Assembly (NCBI GenBank): GCA_034401135.1
Contig: JAWZSP010000008.1
Location: 1,550,001-1,614,000, forward strand
Length of the DNA: 64,000 bases
Direction: 5' to 3'
Source: Volutella citrinella
Taxonomy: Eukaryota; Ascomycota; Sordariomycetes; Hypocreales; Nectriaceae
The notes beneath the pieces were generated by a model. It was given only the letters and a program-made list of their open reading frames with translations. It was not told where the DNA came from and did not search any database. This document shows, piece after piece, positions 45,513-56,283 of this stretch. The translations under genes and the position numbers were made by a program. Position 1 is the first letter of the stretch, and each line of letters starts with the position of its first letter.

Positions 45513-46828
45513 ATGTTCACCAAGGCTTTCTCCGCCGCTGCGGTGGTCCTCGCCTCTAGCACTCTGGTTTCTGCCCAGACCTTTACTGCTTGCAACCCCC
45601 TCAAGAAGAGTGCGTAGCCAACTCTCCGTCGTGCTCGTGTGCTGGATATCATTTGCTAACCGTCAACCCAGCTTGCCCTTCTGACCCTGCTTTCGGCGAC
45701 AACAAGGTCAGCTGCGACTTCACAAAGGGTTTCTGCGACGCCTTCCACAACCTTCCTGGCACCGACATCAAGACCGACAGCAAGGGCGGACTGTTTGTCA
45801 TCAACACCGAGAAGGATGCTCCCACAATCGCCACTGACAAGTACATCTTCTTCGGAAAGGTCGAGGTAGTCCTCCAGGCCGCCGAGGGCCAGGGTGTCGT
45901 TACCAGCGCCGTTCTCCAGTCCGATGACCTCGATGAGATTGATTGGGAGTGGGTTGGTGGTGACAACGCCCAGGTCCAGACCAACTACTTCAGCAAGGGC
46001 GACACCTCGACCTACGACCGTGGTGCCTACCACCCCGTCGCCGGTCCCCTCACCTCCACCCACACCTACACCATTGAGTGGACTTCCCAGGCTATCAACT
46101 GGATCGTCGACGGCACTGTTGTTCGCACCCTGAAGGCTGCTGACGCCAAGGGCGGTTCTTACTACCCCCAGACCCCCATGCAGGTCAAGCTCGGCACCTG
46201 GGTTGGTGGTGGCAAGGACAGCGCCGAGGGCACCGTCCAGTGGGCTGGTGGCCGCACCAACTTCGACAACGCTCCTTTCACTGCCTACTACAAGAGCATC
46301 ACCATCATCGACTACGCTGGCAAGGACTCTGCCGACCAGAACAAGGGCGCCAAGGAGTACGTCTACGGCGACAACTCCGGCGACTGGAAGAGCATCAAGG
46401 TTGTCAAGGGCGATGGCTCCAACGACAACAACAAGCCCACCACCTCCAAGGAGGAGTCCAAGCCTACCAACGTCCCCGTTGAGCCCAGCAAGACCACCAA
46501 GGAGGACCCCAAGCCCACCACCACCAGCAAGGACGATGGCAAGAAGGACGACAAGACCACTTCCAAGGGCGACGACAAGACCAAGACTGCTCCCACCACC
46601 GCCAGCGTCCCTACCACTCTGGCCACCGCCTCCCGCGACGGCAGCCAGACTACCCCCACTGGCTCCGGCTCTGGATCTGGCTCCGGCTCTGGTTCCGGCT
46701 CCGGCTCTCCTGCCCAGACCAGCGCCCCTCCTCAGCCCACCACTGTTGCCCCCAGCAGCGGTTCTCGTGCTGCTGGCAGCATGTTTGCTGTTGCCATTGC
46801 CTTCTTCGCCGCCCAGCTCCTCATCTAA
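45513..46828 (+). CDS. GPI-anchored Crh-type chitin-glucan transglycosidase (GH16)
   Basis: Two exons, 45513-45609 and 45672-46828, encoding 417 aa. Crh enzymes cut chitin and join it to beta-1,6- or beta-1,3-glucan at the cell wall. A signal peptide (MFTKAFSAAAVVLASSTLVSA) leads the protein. The mature part begins with Cys pairs around TACNPLKKTCPSDPAFG, spanning the intron. The catalytic GH16 signature DEIDWEWVG holds Glu121, Asp123 and Glu125. Other family segments are QTNYFSKG, HTYTIEWTSQAINWIVDG and GTWVGG. After about residue 260 comes a Lys/Thr/Ser-rich stalk, then a Gly-Ser repeat (nt 46660-46710) and a C-terminal hydrophobic tail after GSRAAGS, the likely GPI attachment region. Codon use is strongly C-ending, in line with high expression. 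Confidence 0.93.
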
Positions 46829-49464
46829 GTCGTTCGCCCCTAGCTGCGCTATATCTTCAGGGTCGCGAAGCATATAGAGCAACTCGCTCCGAACAGCGGG
46901 GAGCAGGCAACATAATTGTCACGTTCGAGTCAGTCCTTACAGTTGCCGAGACATTGTCCACCATTCTGTTTGTGCTTCGCAGCACAACGAAGGTGGATTG
47001 GCCACAAAAAACACATCACAAACACACAAATAAACTGGCTCTTGGCAATACGATACACATTGTTACGGTGGAGGATCAGGCGTTTTAATAGAGCTGCTCT
47101 CTTGCTGCCCACCGACCATCACGAGGCATGCCGCGACCCGTACCAAGCTACACCGACGCCAGGGCGGTGGTGTTCTTGGCATATGGCACGACCTCATGGG
47201 GCGGTGGGTTTTGTTTTTAAAATTTGGTTTGGTTACTTTTGCATTGGTCGCATCACACAGGAGGAAAGCATGCTTTTTTATAATTCACGAGGAGCGCATG
47301 GCACTGGGAACAAGCAGACTTGTTCACTCACCCTTGGGAGATGAATGATAGATAGATTTGGATTTTTACATATTTGGCATGCATTACAGTCGACGTCACT
47401 CGCCAACGATACCTCGGGGCATACATAGCTTTACCACATGAAGAATACATTCAGATGCACTCGCAATTTGCGAGCTGCTTGAGCAATTACCTGTCTCCCT
47501 ACCTGTCAATAGCACCGAGGCTCGGACCCCTTGGCGCCCGATAAACTGGCTGTTCAGTCTGGGCAATCTGGTAAGCGGCTCTTGGCAGACCTGGGGCAAG
47601 CCGCAAACCCCTTTGCCATCAGCCTCGACTTCCTGAGCGATATAAAAACTACATGCCGGGGCGAGGCATTGGGGGCTCGCGTGTCTTCATCGAGCCGCCC
47701 CCGCTTGAATCGGCCGAAGGTTTCGACCAAGTGGACGGTTACGCGGCAGGATGCCATGATGAAGTGGGTGATTCCAGCGAACTCGCGTCTCGCACCCGCT
47801 CAAATTTTTTATTTTTTTTCGTCCTCAGCTACGAGCTAGCTCGGAGCTATCAGTGGGAGCTGGGCGCTAGTCAAGTGCCGGGATGCCGAACCCGTGGGAG
47901 CATGCACACGCCATGCTCGTGCTCATTCTCGGCCCTGGGCTATGCAAGGGACGGGGGGCCAAACGGTGGGGACTCGATTTGCCGTGATGTCATGGGCCCT
48001 TGCGCGCTCTCTGTGTGTTCGTTCGACGCATTGAGGCTGTCGAGGTCCAGAACAAGAGGCGACGCGGTTTTGCTGGAGGCGCGTGAGCGACACGGATGTA
48101 GGGCTGGCGACTGCGCTGGTCGTCGGTTTCAGTGGTAAAAAAAAAAAAAAGTACAAGCCCTCGTTGCTTTCGGGGTCTTTTGTTTTCCTCTGTGCGTTAA
48201 GCGTTCGTTTGCCATGTGGATACGAGGTGAGTGACGGGCCAAGGAAGCGGGAAGGATTCAAGCACACCGGCGTCGAACACAACAATGGGGGAGGAGTGAA
48301 TGGAGCATACTTTGGCACTTGTGATCAGGTTGATGCCGAACATGCAAAGCGCAAAGTGTTATGCCACTGCAAACGCTTGGGTAAAGCGGATCAAGTGTGG
48401 ATGCCGAAGCGTCGAGTTGATGGCTGTCAGCTGTCAGGCCTCTTGCTGCTCAGTCGGCGGATCTACGTCCAATGAAACACCCGAGGTCGATCCTGCTCGT
48501 GTTGGAGAATTGGGCCTCTTCTGATACATATCCTTATTAATTTGCCTCCCCAGGTCTCCAGGCGTGGTGAGCGTGGAGCCGCGAACAGGTTGCGGTGACG
48601 CGACTTGGCAGATGAGGATCGGCGGTCGGTTCAACCCCCGGCGTGTTGCATCGCATGTGTTATCCGTGACAGGCCTGGGGCCATCGAGAGGTTATGGGGG
48701 GAAGGATGGGTGTCACTGGCTCAATGGAGCATCTAGATCGTGCTACGTAGACGTGGGCTCTTTGTTTCGGCGCTGTCCTCCCCATGCCCAGTAACACGCT
48801 GTAGGTGTCTCTCTTCTTTTCCCCTATTGGTGCAACAGTTTCTCCAATGTGATTTGGATATGGGCCGAAAGTCGCCACAGGGCTGGCAGGTTGTGGTGCA
48901 CGTCGTCCTGCACGTCGTCCGATGCCATTCAAACTTCATCGAGGTTTGCAACAGCAACATCCCGCGCGCATTTGATGGTCACGGCCTTTTTATCCCAGTA
49001 CATCTGATGATTTCTTCTCATCTTATGGGAAATTCCTGTCTACCTTTTTCCACCAACCTGGATGGCTGGCAGCCGCCCGCGACCATGGCCGTTTCGGAAG
49101 TCAAAATTCGACGGACATGCGCTGTCTATCTCCAGAATGAGCCATTCCCTACGGCTTTGCCTGCTAATATTAGGAGAGCGAGTACTTCAACCCTTCAGGT
49201 GAAGGAGTTCGCAGCCTTTTGCGGGACGGTGGTTCTAAAAAGAAAATAAAGAAAAGAAAAGAGGGAAGAAGAAAGGAGGCCATCAGGAGAACTCAGCTCG
49301 TTGCCCGTGACAGTTGAGGCTCAAAAAACTCAATTCTCACGGGCAAGGAGAAACAGCAAACCCTGTTGGCCTTTTGAACCCCCAAGATAAAAAAAAACGA
49401 TGAAATCTGGCGACTTGTTGCAGCAACTCGACTGAAGCCCGGTGCTCTGCGTGCATCAACGAAC
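46829..49464. other. 2.6-kb gene-free stretch
   Basis: No convincing coding region. A 14-A run at 48137-48150 and AT-rich trailer sequence near 46970-47250 are the only landmarks. Overlapping ORFs at 47.6-48.5 kb and 48.7-49.2 kb have no protein-like features. Confidence 0.55.
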
Positions 49465-50484
49465 ATGAAGACCACCAAGAAGATATATCGCCGCGCGGTT
49501 TCGTCGTTCAAGCACAAAAAGGAGCGCCCCAACGCAACCTGTCCTCTTGCGCAGCTACCAACCGACGTATTGCAGCGCATTTGCGACAGTTTGCCGATCC
49601 ACAGCCAAGTCGTTCTCGCCCAGACATGCCGAGATCTTCAATCAGCCCTGCGCTCGCTGACTCGCCCGGCCGCTTTGGCCACCCGCAATGAGCACCTCGA
49701 GTACCTCACCTACGTTGCGCGGGACGTCCTGGACCGATGGGTCTGCCAGTCGTGCGTAAAGACTCACGGGATCTCCATGGCCGATACCCCGTGCGAGCCT
49801 GGATACCTTGACGACTGCCACGGGCGTCAATGGCCCTATCTGAACTCCTTTGCGGCCCATTGCCCAGGCACCACAAGATTTCAGCACCGCCACGTCCAAC
49901 TCGCGCTGAAGATGACGCGGTTGGGTTGCGTTGAGGAGCGTCACCAGTGGTACCTGCGGGAACTCCTCCGTCCGCAGCACAAGACTATTTCGCTTGATCG
50001 GTTCTGCCCCAACGACTATGCCCCGTCGGTTACGGTATCTCCCAAGATTGTCCGCGGCAGGTTTCTCCTCAAGGCATCCTTCGTCTGGAAGGAAAGAATT
50101 TCCTCTCCGTACTCCATGTCAGGCCTGATCCTGTGCCATCACCAGCGCATCCACAGCCTAGCCACGCCGAGCGGTTTCCAGCCAACGCGGAATGCCCTCC
50201 TCGCAACCATTGACAAGGCATTGCAGTACCGGGAACTTGGGCACATAGAGTCTTGCTCAGACTGTCCGACTGACTTTTCCGTGCTGCTCGGTGCTTCTCG
50301 TGCCGAGGTGCATGCTTGGATCGACTTGGGGCCAGAAGGGTCGGCTGCTCAACCCACCTGGGCCGTACGAGTACATCCCACCTTGGGGGGCACCGTGCAG
50401 GTTCGGTATAGGAAACCGAACCAAGTTAGGATTCTATATGAGCTGGGCAGTCGAGTAACAGAGATGGGCGTAGTTGGGAGCTAG
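49465..50484 (+). CDS. F-box domain protein
   Basis: Single-exon 339-aa protein. An F-box occupies about residues 26-66 (CPLAQLPTDVLQRICDSLP, then VVLAQTCRDLQSALRSL), the Skp1-binding module of SCF ubiquitin ligases. The rest should bind the substrate: it contains Cys/His-rich stretches (VCQSCVKTHG, CHHQRIHS, CSDCPTDFS) and a C-terminal beta-rich region ending VRYRKPNQVRILYELG, but no WD40 or leucine-rich repeats. Proteins of this layout are abundant and fast-evolving in filamentous ascomycetes, and no target is known to me. The N-terminus is basic (MKTTKKIYRRAVSSFKHKK). It converges with the next gene with only 107 nt between stop codons. Confidence 0.8.
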   Translation: MKTTKKIYRRAVSSFKHKKERPNATCPLAQLPTDVLQRICDSLPIHSQVVLAQTCRDLQSALRSLTRPAALATRNEHLEYLTYVARDVLDRWVCQSCVKTHGISMADTPCEPGYLDDCHGRQWPYLNSFAAHCPGTTRFQHRHVQLALKMTRLGCVEERHQWYLRELLRPQHKTISLDRFCPNDYAPSVTVSPKIVRGRFLLKASFVWKERISSPYSMSGLILCHHQRIHSLATPSGFQPTRNALLATIDKALQYRELGHIESCSDCPTDFSVLLGASRAEVHAWIDLGPEGSAAQPTWAVRVHPTLGGTVQVRYRKPNQVRILYELGSRVTEMGVVGS

Positions 50485-50591
50485 CGTATGGGAGTCGAGA
50501 GGCGTTGGTAGCGGAACATTTAATGGATGGCAATGTTGAGCAAGCCTGCGCCGTTCGGGTGAAGTTTATCAATCGTCGCTCATCTCTACAC

Positions 50592-52013
50592 CTAATTATA
50601 CAAGTCCCCTTGGTTTGATGCCTTCACTGAAGGCATTTGGTCGCTCGGTGCGGTTATTGTAAGCGCTGCCTTCCTCCCGCTTGTGTCCGGCCACGTCCAG
50701 TCTTCCTGGGCCAGAACACGTTGAACCCCAGAGCCAAAAATCATCGCCCGCCTGGACCATTGTATCACGGTCCTGATAAAAGTCGCGATGATAAAGATTG
50801 CTGGTATGCTGAGCAGGTCGCGGACCAAGTCGTCGATGTGCTCCTCCCCTACCAGAGTAGAGGAAGTGGCCGTACTCGGCGAGAGAGAATCCATGTCCTC
50901 ATCCTTGACCGCCACTGTCCCAAGTTGGTCAGTGGTCATCCTAGAGCTCTTTGGTTCGTCCTGTAGATGACTTGCGAGGTCGTCTAGAAGCGCCTGTGGG
51001 CAATCTGGTTGGTATTCCAGCCTCGTCGTTTCTGGGGTGTGGTTCTCGGGGACGAATCCGATAGGCATTGGGTCTGGCATCTCGATGGCGGTTTTCTGGC
51101 TGTTCTCGTACTCCATGGCCTTGTTGAGGTTGCTCGCCATTGAGTCCAGGGCTTTGGTGCTTTGAGCTGTATGTGTCAGATCCAGAATTGTGACGGTCGA
51201 CCTGTCATCGTAACATGTAGAAAATGATTGAAGGCCGTGCAAGACCTTGTTCCTCCTGCTCCTCAATTCGCCCTCCACCTCGACCCTCATGAAGACAGGC
51301 TTTTGGCGATGCTCAAATGCAAACGCAGTGCTGAATTCGCGATGGCAGATTGGAGTCTTGGCGAGCTCATCCTCGTCCAGCCGCCATTCCAGCGTGCGGT
51401 AGCCATGGCCGTCGGTAGGCTTGCGAAGACTGCCAGCGAACACCCACCGACTCGTGGTCTCTTGGCTGGTGCAGGTTTCGCTCCTGAAGCCTCCGATGTC
51501 GAGCCCCATCGAGCTAACCTTTGGGTGGAAGCCTCTGGATTTGGTATCCGACGAAAAGACTCTGCTCTTCCCGCCAGTTATGCGCTGAGGGCCGTAGTGC
51601 GGCGTCATCTGGACCGCGTGGTCCAAAGGCGACGGTGTGCGAGTTCCATCGCGATGCTTCTTGTTACCGAATCTCTCCAGCGCGTACGAAGACTCATTCT
51701 CACTTATGGTAATGTACACACTAGCACTCTGTAGCCGATGGCCATGGGGTTGCTTGAAGGTCACGTCAATGTAGACAATGCCCGCAGGCATGTCGGCAGA
51801 CACGAGCCGTCCCCATTGCGCCTTTGTCCAGTGATACTTGCAGTCCACTTCCACCCTGCCAATATTGGCTGAGCCAACGCAGATTTGGGAACCGCGAGCA
51901 GCCTCTCGATCGAATCGTTCGTAGTCGGTCCGTCCATATCGCTTCACACTTAGTGGAGGGCCGTCCAGGCGTGACGACGTAGTCGTGAGCGAGCCGCTGC
52001 TCCGAGTGGACAT
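50592..52013 (-). CDS. fungal-specific protein of unknown function
   Basis: Single-exon 473-aa protein on the minus strand. I recognise the type as a family of hypothetical proteins common in Hypocreales but know no function. The N-terminal third is beta-rich (RVEVDCKYHW, AGIVYIDVTFKQP, SASVYITI) with a conserved-looking HYGPQRITGG. A central block has WVFAGSLR, RTLEWRLDEDEL and FAFEHRQKPVFMRVEVEGEL, also beta-sandwich-like. Near the C-terminus DLLSIPAIFIIATFIRTVIQW could be a membrane-associated or amphipathic helix. There is no signal peptide and no catalytic motif. It is divergent from the next gene over 380 bp. Confidence 0.75.
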   Translation of the reverse strand: MSTRSSGSLTTTSSRLDGPPLSVKRYGRTDYERFDREAARGSQICVGSANIGRVEVDCKYHWTKAQWGRLVSADMPAGIVYIDVTFKQPHGHRLQSASVYITISENESSYALERFGNKKHRDGTRTPSPLDHAVQMTPHYGPQRITGGKSRVFSSDTKSRGFHPKVSSMGLDIGGFRSETCTSQETTSRWVFAGSLRKPTDGHGYRTLEWRLDEDELAKTPICHREFSTAFAFEHRQKPVFMRVEVEGELRSRRNKVLHGLQSFSTCYDDRSTVTILDLTHTAQSTKALDSMASNLNKAMEYENSQKTAIEMPDPMPIGFVPENHTPETTRLEYQPDCPQALLDDLASHLQDEPKSSRMTTDQLGTVAVKDEDMDSLSPSTATSSTLVGEEHIDDLVRDLLSIPAIFIIATFIRTVIQWSRRAMIFGSGVQRVLAQEDWTWPDTSGRKAALTITAPSDQMPSVKASNQGDLYN

Positions 52014-52393
52014 GCTTGGATGATCAGCAAAGAGGCCAAGATATTCATTCGAGCTATGTTGCGCTTAGGATGGGAAATGGTTCAGGCTGGAAGAAGGCCG
52101 GGGCCTCAGCCTTAATGAGCATGGCGTGGATGAGGGGTCAGACCAGAGGGCGAATTGTAAATCGGGCTGGCAGTCTGCAAGCCACCTCACCTGCATCAAT
52201 CGACACCAATAGGACATGCTTGATTCTGGGGCTGAGTCCAAAGCGCATGCAACTGGTGTGGTGGCTTATTGAATGAAGAACGCCTTGGGCTCCATGTCGG
52301 CTGTGACCGCCAGGGAACCGAGCCTGATCCCCTCAAGATTCCCAACCGTCTCCGTGGCGTCACTTGGCCCTATCTATCCCGATAGCATTGAAT
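52014..52393. other. divergent promoter between two fungal-specific genes
   Basis: No gene and no clear TATA element. Confidence 0.55.
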
Positions 52394-54509
52394 ATGGACA
52401 TCGTCAATCCCCCGAGCCCGCTGCTGGGAGCCAAAAGGGGGGATGATGGAGATCAACCACAGCGCTCAGTCAGACAGCCACCGCCCCCACCGCCCCCTCC
52501 TCAACCATATGTTGGCGTCCAGCAACCGCCTCGAGGGCGATCGATCGACCGACCTCAACTAAATCCCTTCCTCAGAGCTCTGCGCGACTCGCAGTGTCAA
52601 GAGGCACGCCAGCTACAGCGGAGGGTGAGCTTTTCGAACCGAGTCGAAGTCGGGGATATTCCATACACCCGAGGAAGTAATGCATCAAGTACGGGATCAA
52701 ATTCCTCGATTGACACCTATTGTTCGGATAGCGATGATGAGTCCCATTCTTCGGGTCGCGAGTCTCTTCATTTCACCAGGCCCTGGAATACACAGAACTT
52801 CATCTACCTGAATCCCCTAGCGCCGGAGAACATGACGGTACACATGTCGCTAGTGCCACAACCAAACCTGGAGCATGATTTGGAACACGTCGCCATGCTC
52901 AGGAGGCTTGGGGACTTCAGAGCGGCATTGGAGTACGCTGAGCTGACCCTGGTCCCCCACCTCGACAACGGGTATGTGTTGACTCAGTTCGGCCAACTTC
53001 TACTTGATTCACACCAGTATGGGCGGCTATCCGAACTGGCCAAGACTCATCCGCCCAGTAACTCGAACGATGATGATCTTCAGCTGAACTGGAATTTAAT
53101 TGTCGCCTGCGCCAAGCATGTCAGTGGCCAAGACACTGGGATGCCAGATAATTGCCTCTGCATGAAAAAGGTTGGTCTTTGTCTGTCCCAAAAACTACCA
53201 AACCTGGATTCCACAGAGGTAAGAGAGGCCAGCGTAGTCGACTTTTTTTTCTTCCCCGTTCGCAGAACGTTGACTAACTCAGCTGAAGGTATGCATGCTC
53301 GCACAATTCATGGCAATAGCAACGCCAGCTGAGCTGTGGGAGAAAATCACGAGGCAACAATTGTCCAGCCTCTTCACCCATCTCATAGATCATGGGAGAA
53401 CATGGGAGATCAAAGATCTCATTCAGAATTTGGGACGACAATTGCCCGTGAATGAGATTCTCAAAATGCATCTCGGTGCTGCCAGAACATGCCATGACAC
53501 CAAGACATTAGTTTCTTTAGTTCACCAAAAGCTCGATCATTATAGTGATGACAAGTGCGGGCTCCTCTCTCTCATGGAGACTTTTGTCCTTCTCGGGCTA
53601 TATTCGATGGTGCGTGCAGAGGATCAGGACATCGTGGTCCAATGTCTGGATATCGCCCGGAACTACGCGAAGGAACTCGTGGAAAGTGGCTCTGAGAACC
53701 TTCATTGCGTTTCCTATCTCCTTTTTCTGTTGGCCGAAGCTTCAGTGGAGACTAATACCTTCAACTTGGACAACATCACCTTTGAGGGTATGACGCGGGG
53801 TTCGATGGCGTCTATCAGCATTTTGCCATCCCTCTCATTGCCCCTCTACTGCCCTACAGCCAAAGAAGTTCCGAGATGGCACCCGATCAGCTCAAAAGCA
53901 ACCACAAGGTCCATCGAAACCGTCAAGACCGTCTTGAAAGCAGCGGAAAGTTTGCATCATTCTAGCATGCAAATCTTGTGTTACCATCAGCTCATGATAC
54001 AGGGAGCCGAAGACGCCAATGGCTCCGTTCAAAGGATTAGTGACATCTGCAAAGCATTGGGGTGGATGACAGCGTATCGATACTTTCTGTACTTCCGGTA
54101 CATGCTAATTAAATCACCATCAGATCGACAAAGCCTCCGAGACCTAATTATTGGTGGCGAGGGTGTTTCCGGTCAAGCCCCGGATCCTCGAATGCATTTC
54201 AGCATTCTCAAGTCATTGGCGATGACGACGGACGAAGAAGCGTCGTACGAGTCCCGACTTCAAGCAATAAATGTTTCTGACGAGGTAAAATGTGGTCAGT
54301 CAGGGCACAGTTGTGAGGATATATGGTGCAATGCACGTATGACCACACAAACTGCAGAAGGGACACGCCCCTTCCCGGAACCGGAGCATCAGGAGATGAA
54401 GTGGCGGCTGGAGAGGGCTAATAATTATATAAGAGAGGTCCCAGGGGAGCGTTTTCATGCCGAAGTTAGCACCAATGACGCGGATAGCTCCAATGACGAG
54501 ATCAACTAG
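52394..54509 (+). CDS. helical-repeat (TPR-like) fungal protein of unknown function
   Basis: Two exons, 52394-53218 and 53289-54509 (donor GTAAGA, acceptor CTGAAG after a GACTAAC branch site), encoding 681 aa. The N-terminal 90 residues are disordered and contain an eight-Pro run. The middle has paired helices such as HVAMLRRLGDFRAALEYAEL and YVLTQFGQLLLDSHQYGRL, which look like TPR units. Similar segments occur in the C-terminal parts of fungal Clr5-domain proteins, but no Clr5 domain is present. The remainder is helical. Near the end GTAAAA at 54284 could be a donor; splicing to 54358 would change the last residues. The start ATG at 52394 is the first in frame. Function unknown. Confidence 0.7.
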
Positions 54510-54852
54510 GATCAGTCTCGAGTCACTCAACCGACGGAAAGTATGACAGGTTGGGAACAGATTGCGCAACAGGCGCGCTACCAGGTAGCACCGAGGCGCA
54601 GGTGGAAAGTGGCTAAGGCGAAGAGCAAAAGCCAAAGGCATTTGGGCACATGCAATGATTCAGGAATCACTGTTTTCACCTAGACGTCGGCAGTCTCCAC
54701 TTTTGTGGATTATCGTGCGCACCATGGTGCCTGGTTTAGGCAGTTCTCGACTTCCCGAGCCTTGAATGAACCATCTTCCGCATTCACAAATATAAAAACA
54801 GCTCGAGGCGGGCAATCCACGCATGAAAAGCGGAAATACTCCATACTAGCCA
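54510..54852. other. short intergenic region upstream of the PARG gene
   Basis: Nothing distinct in this stretch. Confidence 0.55.
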
Positions 54853-56283
54853 ATGGAACAACGGCGCCCCGTCTTTGTGCTGCCCAATTCCCCGCAGTGC
54901 CGTGTGCTGGACCGGTTCAGCGACCTACCCGACACTGCCTGCGTCGAGGAAGACGCTGACGGCCGCATCCCCTTCTGGCCGCTGCTCGAGCATCTCATTT
55001 CGCAGCCGGTAGTCTCAGTGGCTCAGCTTGTCGATCTTTTACAGACTATAGGTGCTATCTCTGAGACATCCACGCACGCTGGAGACTACGGATCTTTGAA
55101 ACTCTTCCTCGGCAGCGAATCGACAGCTTCACTGCTGCTCGACAGAACTTGGCCTAATTTACGCTCTATTGCGCTGGATACTCCGAGATACTTTCCTTCC
55201 GGGCAACTGGAGCTGCTGAGCCGGGGCTCTACGCTGCGGCTAAGCCGAGGGCAAGCGGCATGCCTCGTAGTGCACCAGTTTCTGTGCTCAGCCGTGACGC
55301 AACGTTCGGATGACGGGTATCAAGACTTTGGTATCTGGTACGGGTCTGAACAGCGGCATCCTGTGGCTGTGGACCTGTATCTAAAAGCTCTCTTTGTGTA
55401 CTTTGCCAGCCTCCCAGACGCCCAATCTCTGATGGAAGACCATCTTGCGGCCAGCAACGATACGGACCGGTGCATCACTTATACATTATTCGACAGGGAC
55501 GAGGTATCCCTTAAAGGGATGCCTCTCGGCCAAGTCACCGTCGATTACGCCCAAACGCTCACCACCGACTCCCACCTACCCGAAGTACAGGGTCCCAACG
55601 GTGCCGTCGTGGTATCAGCTAACAGAGTCATTGGCTTTGGCCAGTCCGGAACCCAAGAGGAACTCTTTGTTGGAATCGCACCGGAAGCTTGCCCCGTCGT
55701 CCTAGTAGCGCCTCACCTCACCGATGAGACGGCCATCGCCGTTGCAGGAGCCCGCTCGATGCTGTCCGTCATGGGGCAGAGACGGGACCTTCGTCTACAG
55801 GAAGTACGCGAAGGCCCGCCTGTGGAAGGTGGGATTGACGCCTGGGCAGCTGCCTGGCGAGGCGGGAGGCTCATCTTCATGGACGCGCTGGAAATGGACA
55901 TGGTGGAGGGCGAGAGCGGAGGACTCCCCGACCTCGTGCCAGCGAGACTCGCCCGCGAGATCAGGAAAGCCACCACGGGGTTTCAGTCGCACCAAAACTG
56001 CCGGGCCGTGTGGACGGGGCCGTGGGGATGCGGGGCCTTCTGCGGCGACTTGGGGGCCAAGCTGGTGGTCTTGTGGATGGCGGCGTCCGTGGCAGGCGTG
56101 CACCTGAACTTGATCCTGCCCCCAGGTGACCACGGCGTCGGCCAGGCGTTTGAGGTCCTCATCGAGCGCAGCGATGGGAAGACGGCGGACGAGATTTTCC
56201 ACCTGTTGGGCGGTATGCCCCCTCAGCTGCGACGGGCACAAATCCTGGAATGGCTGGCTGAGCAAGTTGGAGCGGGGACGTAA
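54853..56283 (+). CDS. poly(ADP-ribose) glycohydrolase (PARG)
   Basis: Single-exon 476-aa protein. PARG removes poly(ADP-ribose) chains from proteins after DNA damage signalling. The accessory helical domain is seen at LSRGQAACLVVHQFLC (about 130-145) and YLKALFVYF. The macrodomain follows with VVVSANRVIGFGQSGTQEELFVG, whose Gln268-Glu269-Glu270 matches the catalytic QEE of PARGs. WTGPWGCGAFCGDLGAKLVVLWMA (388 on) matches the conserved ATGxWGCGAFxGD phosphate-binding part. The usual GGG-X6-8-QEE signature is altered to GFG-X4-QEE, a shorter ribose-binding loop, so activity may differ. No nuclear signal is obvious. No PARP gene lies in this window. Confidence 0.87.
   Translation: MEQRRPVFVLPNSPQCRVLDRFSDLPDTACVEEDADGRIPFWPLLEHLISQPVVSVAQLVDLLQTIGAISETSTHAGDYGSLKLFLGSESTASLLLDRTWPNLRSIALDTPRYFPSGQLELLSRGSTLRLSRGQAACLVVHQFLCSAVTQRSDDGYQDFGIWYGSEQRHPVAVDLYLKALFVYFASLPDAQSLMEDHLAASNDTDRCITYTLFDRDEVSLKGMPLGQVTVDYAQTLTTDSHLPEVQGPNGAVVVSANRVIGFGQSGTQEELFVGIAPEACPVVLVAPHLTDETAIAVAGARSMLSVMGQRRDLRLQEVREGPPVEGGIDAWAAAWRGGRLIFMDALEMDMVEGESGGLPDLVPARLAREIRKATTGFQSHQNCRAVWTGPWGCGAFCGDLGAKLVVLWMAASVAGVHLNLILPPGDHGVGQAFEVLIERSDGKTADEIFHLLGGMPPQLRRAQILEWLAEQVGAGT

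Noticed and set aside
45656..46882. 408-codon minus-strand frame over the Crh-type gene
   Set aside because: Low-complexity Gly/Val/Leu translation produced by the codon bias of the plus-strand gene.
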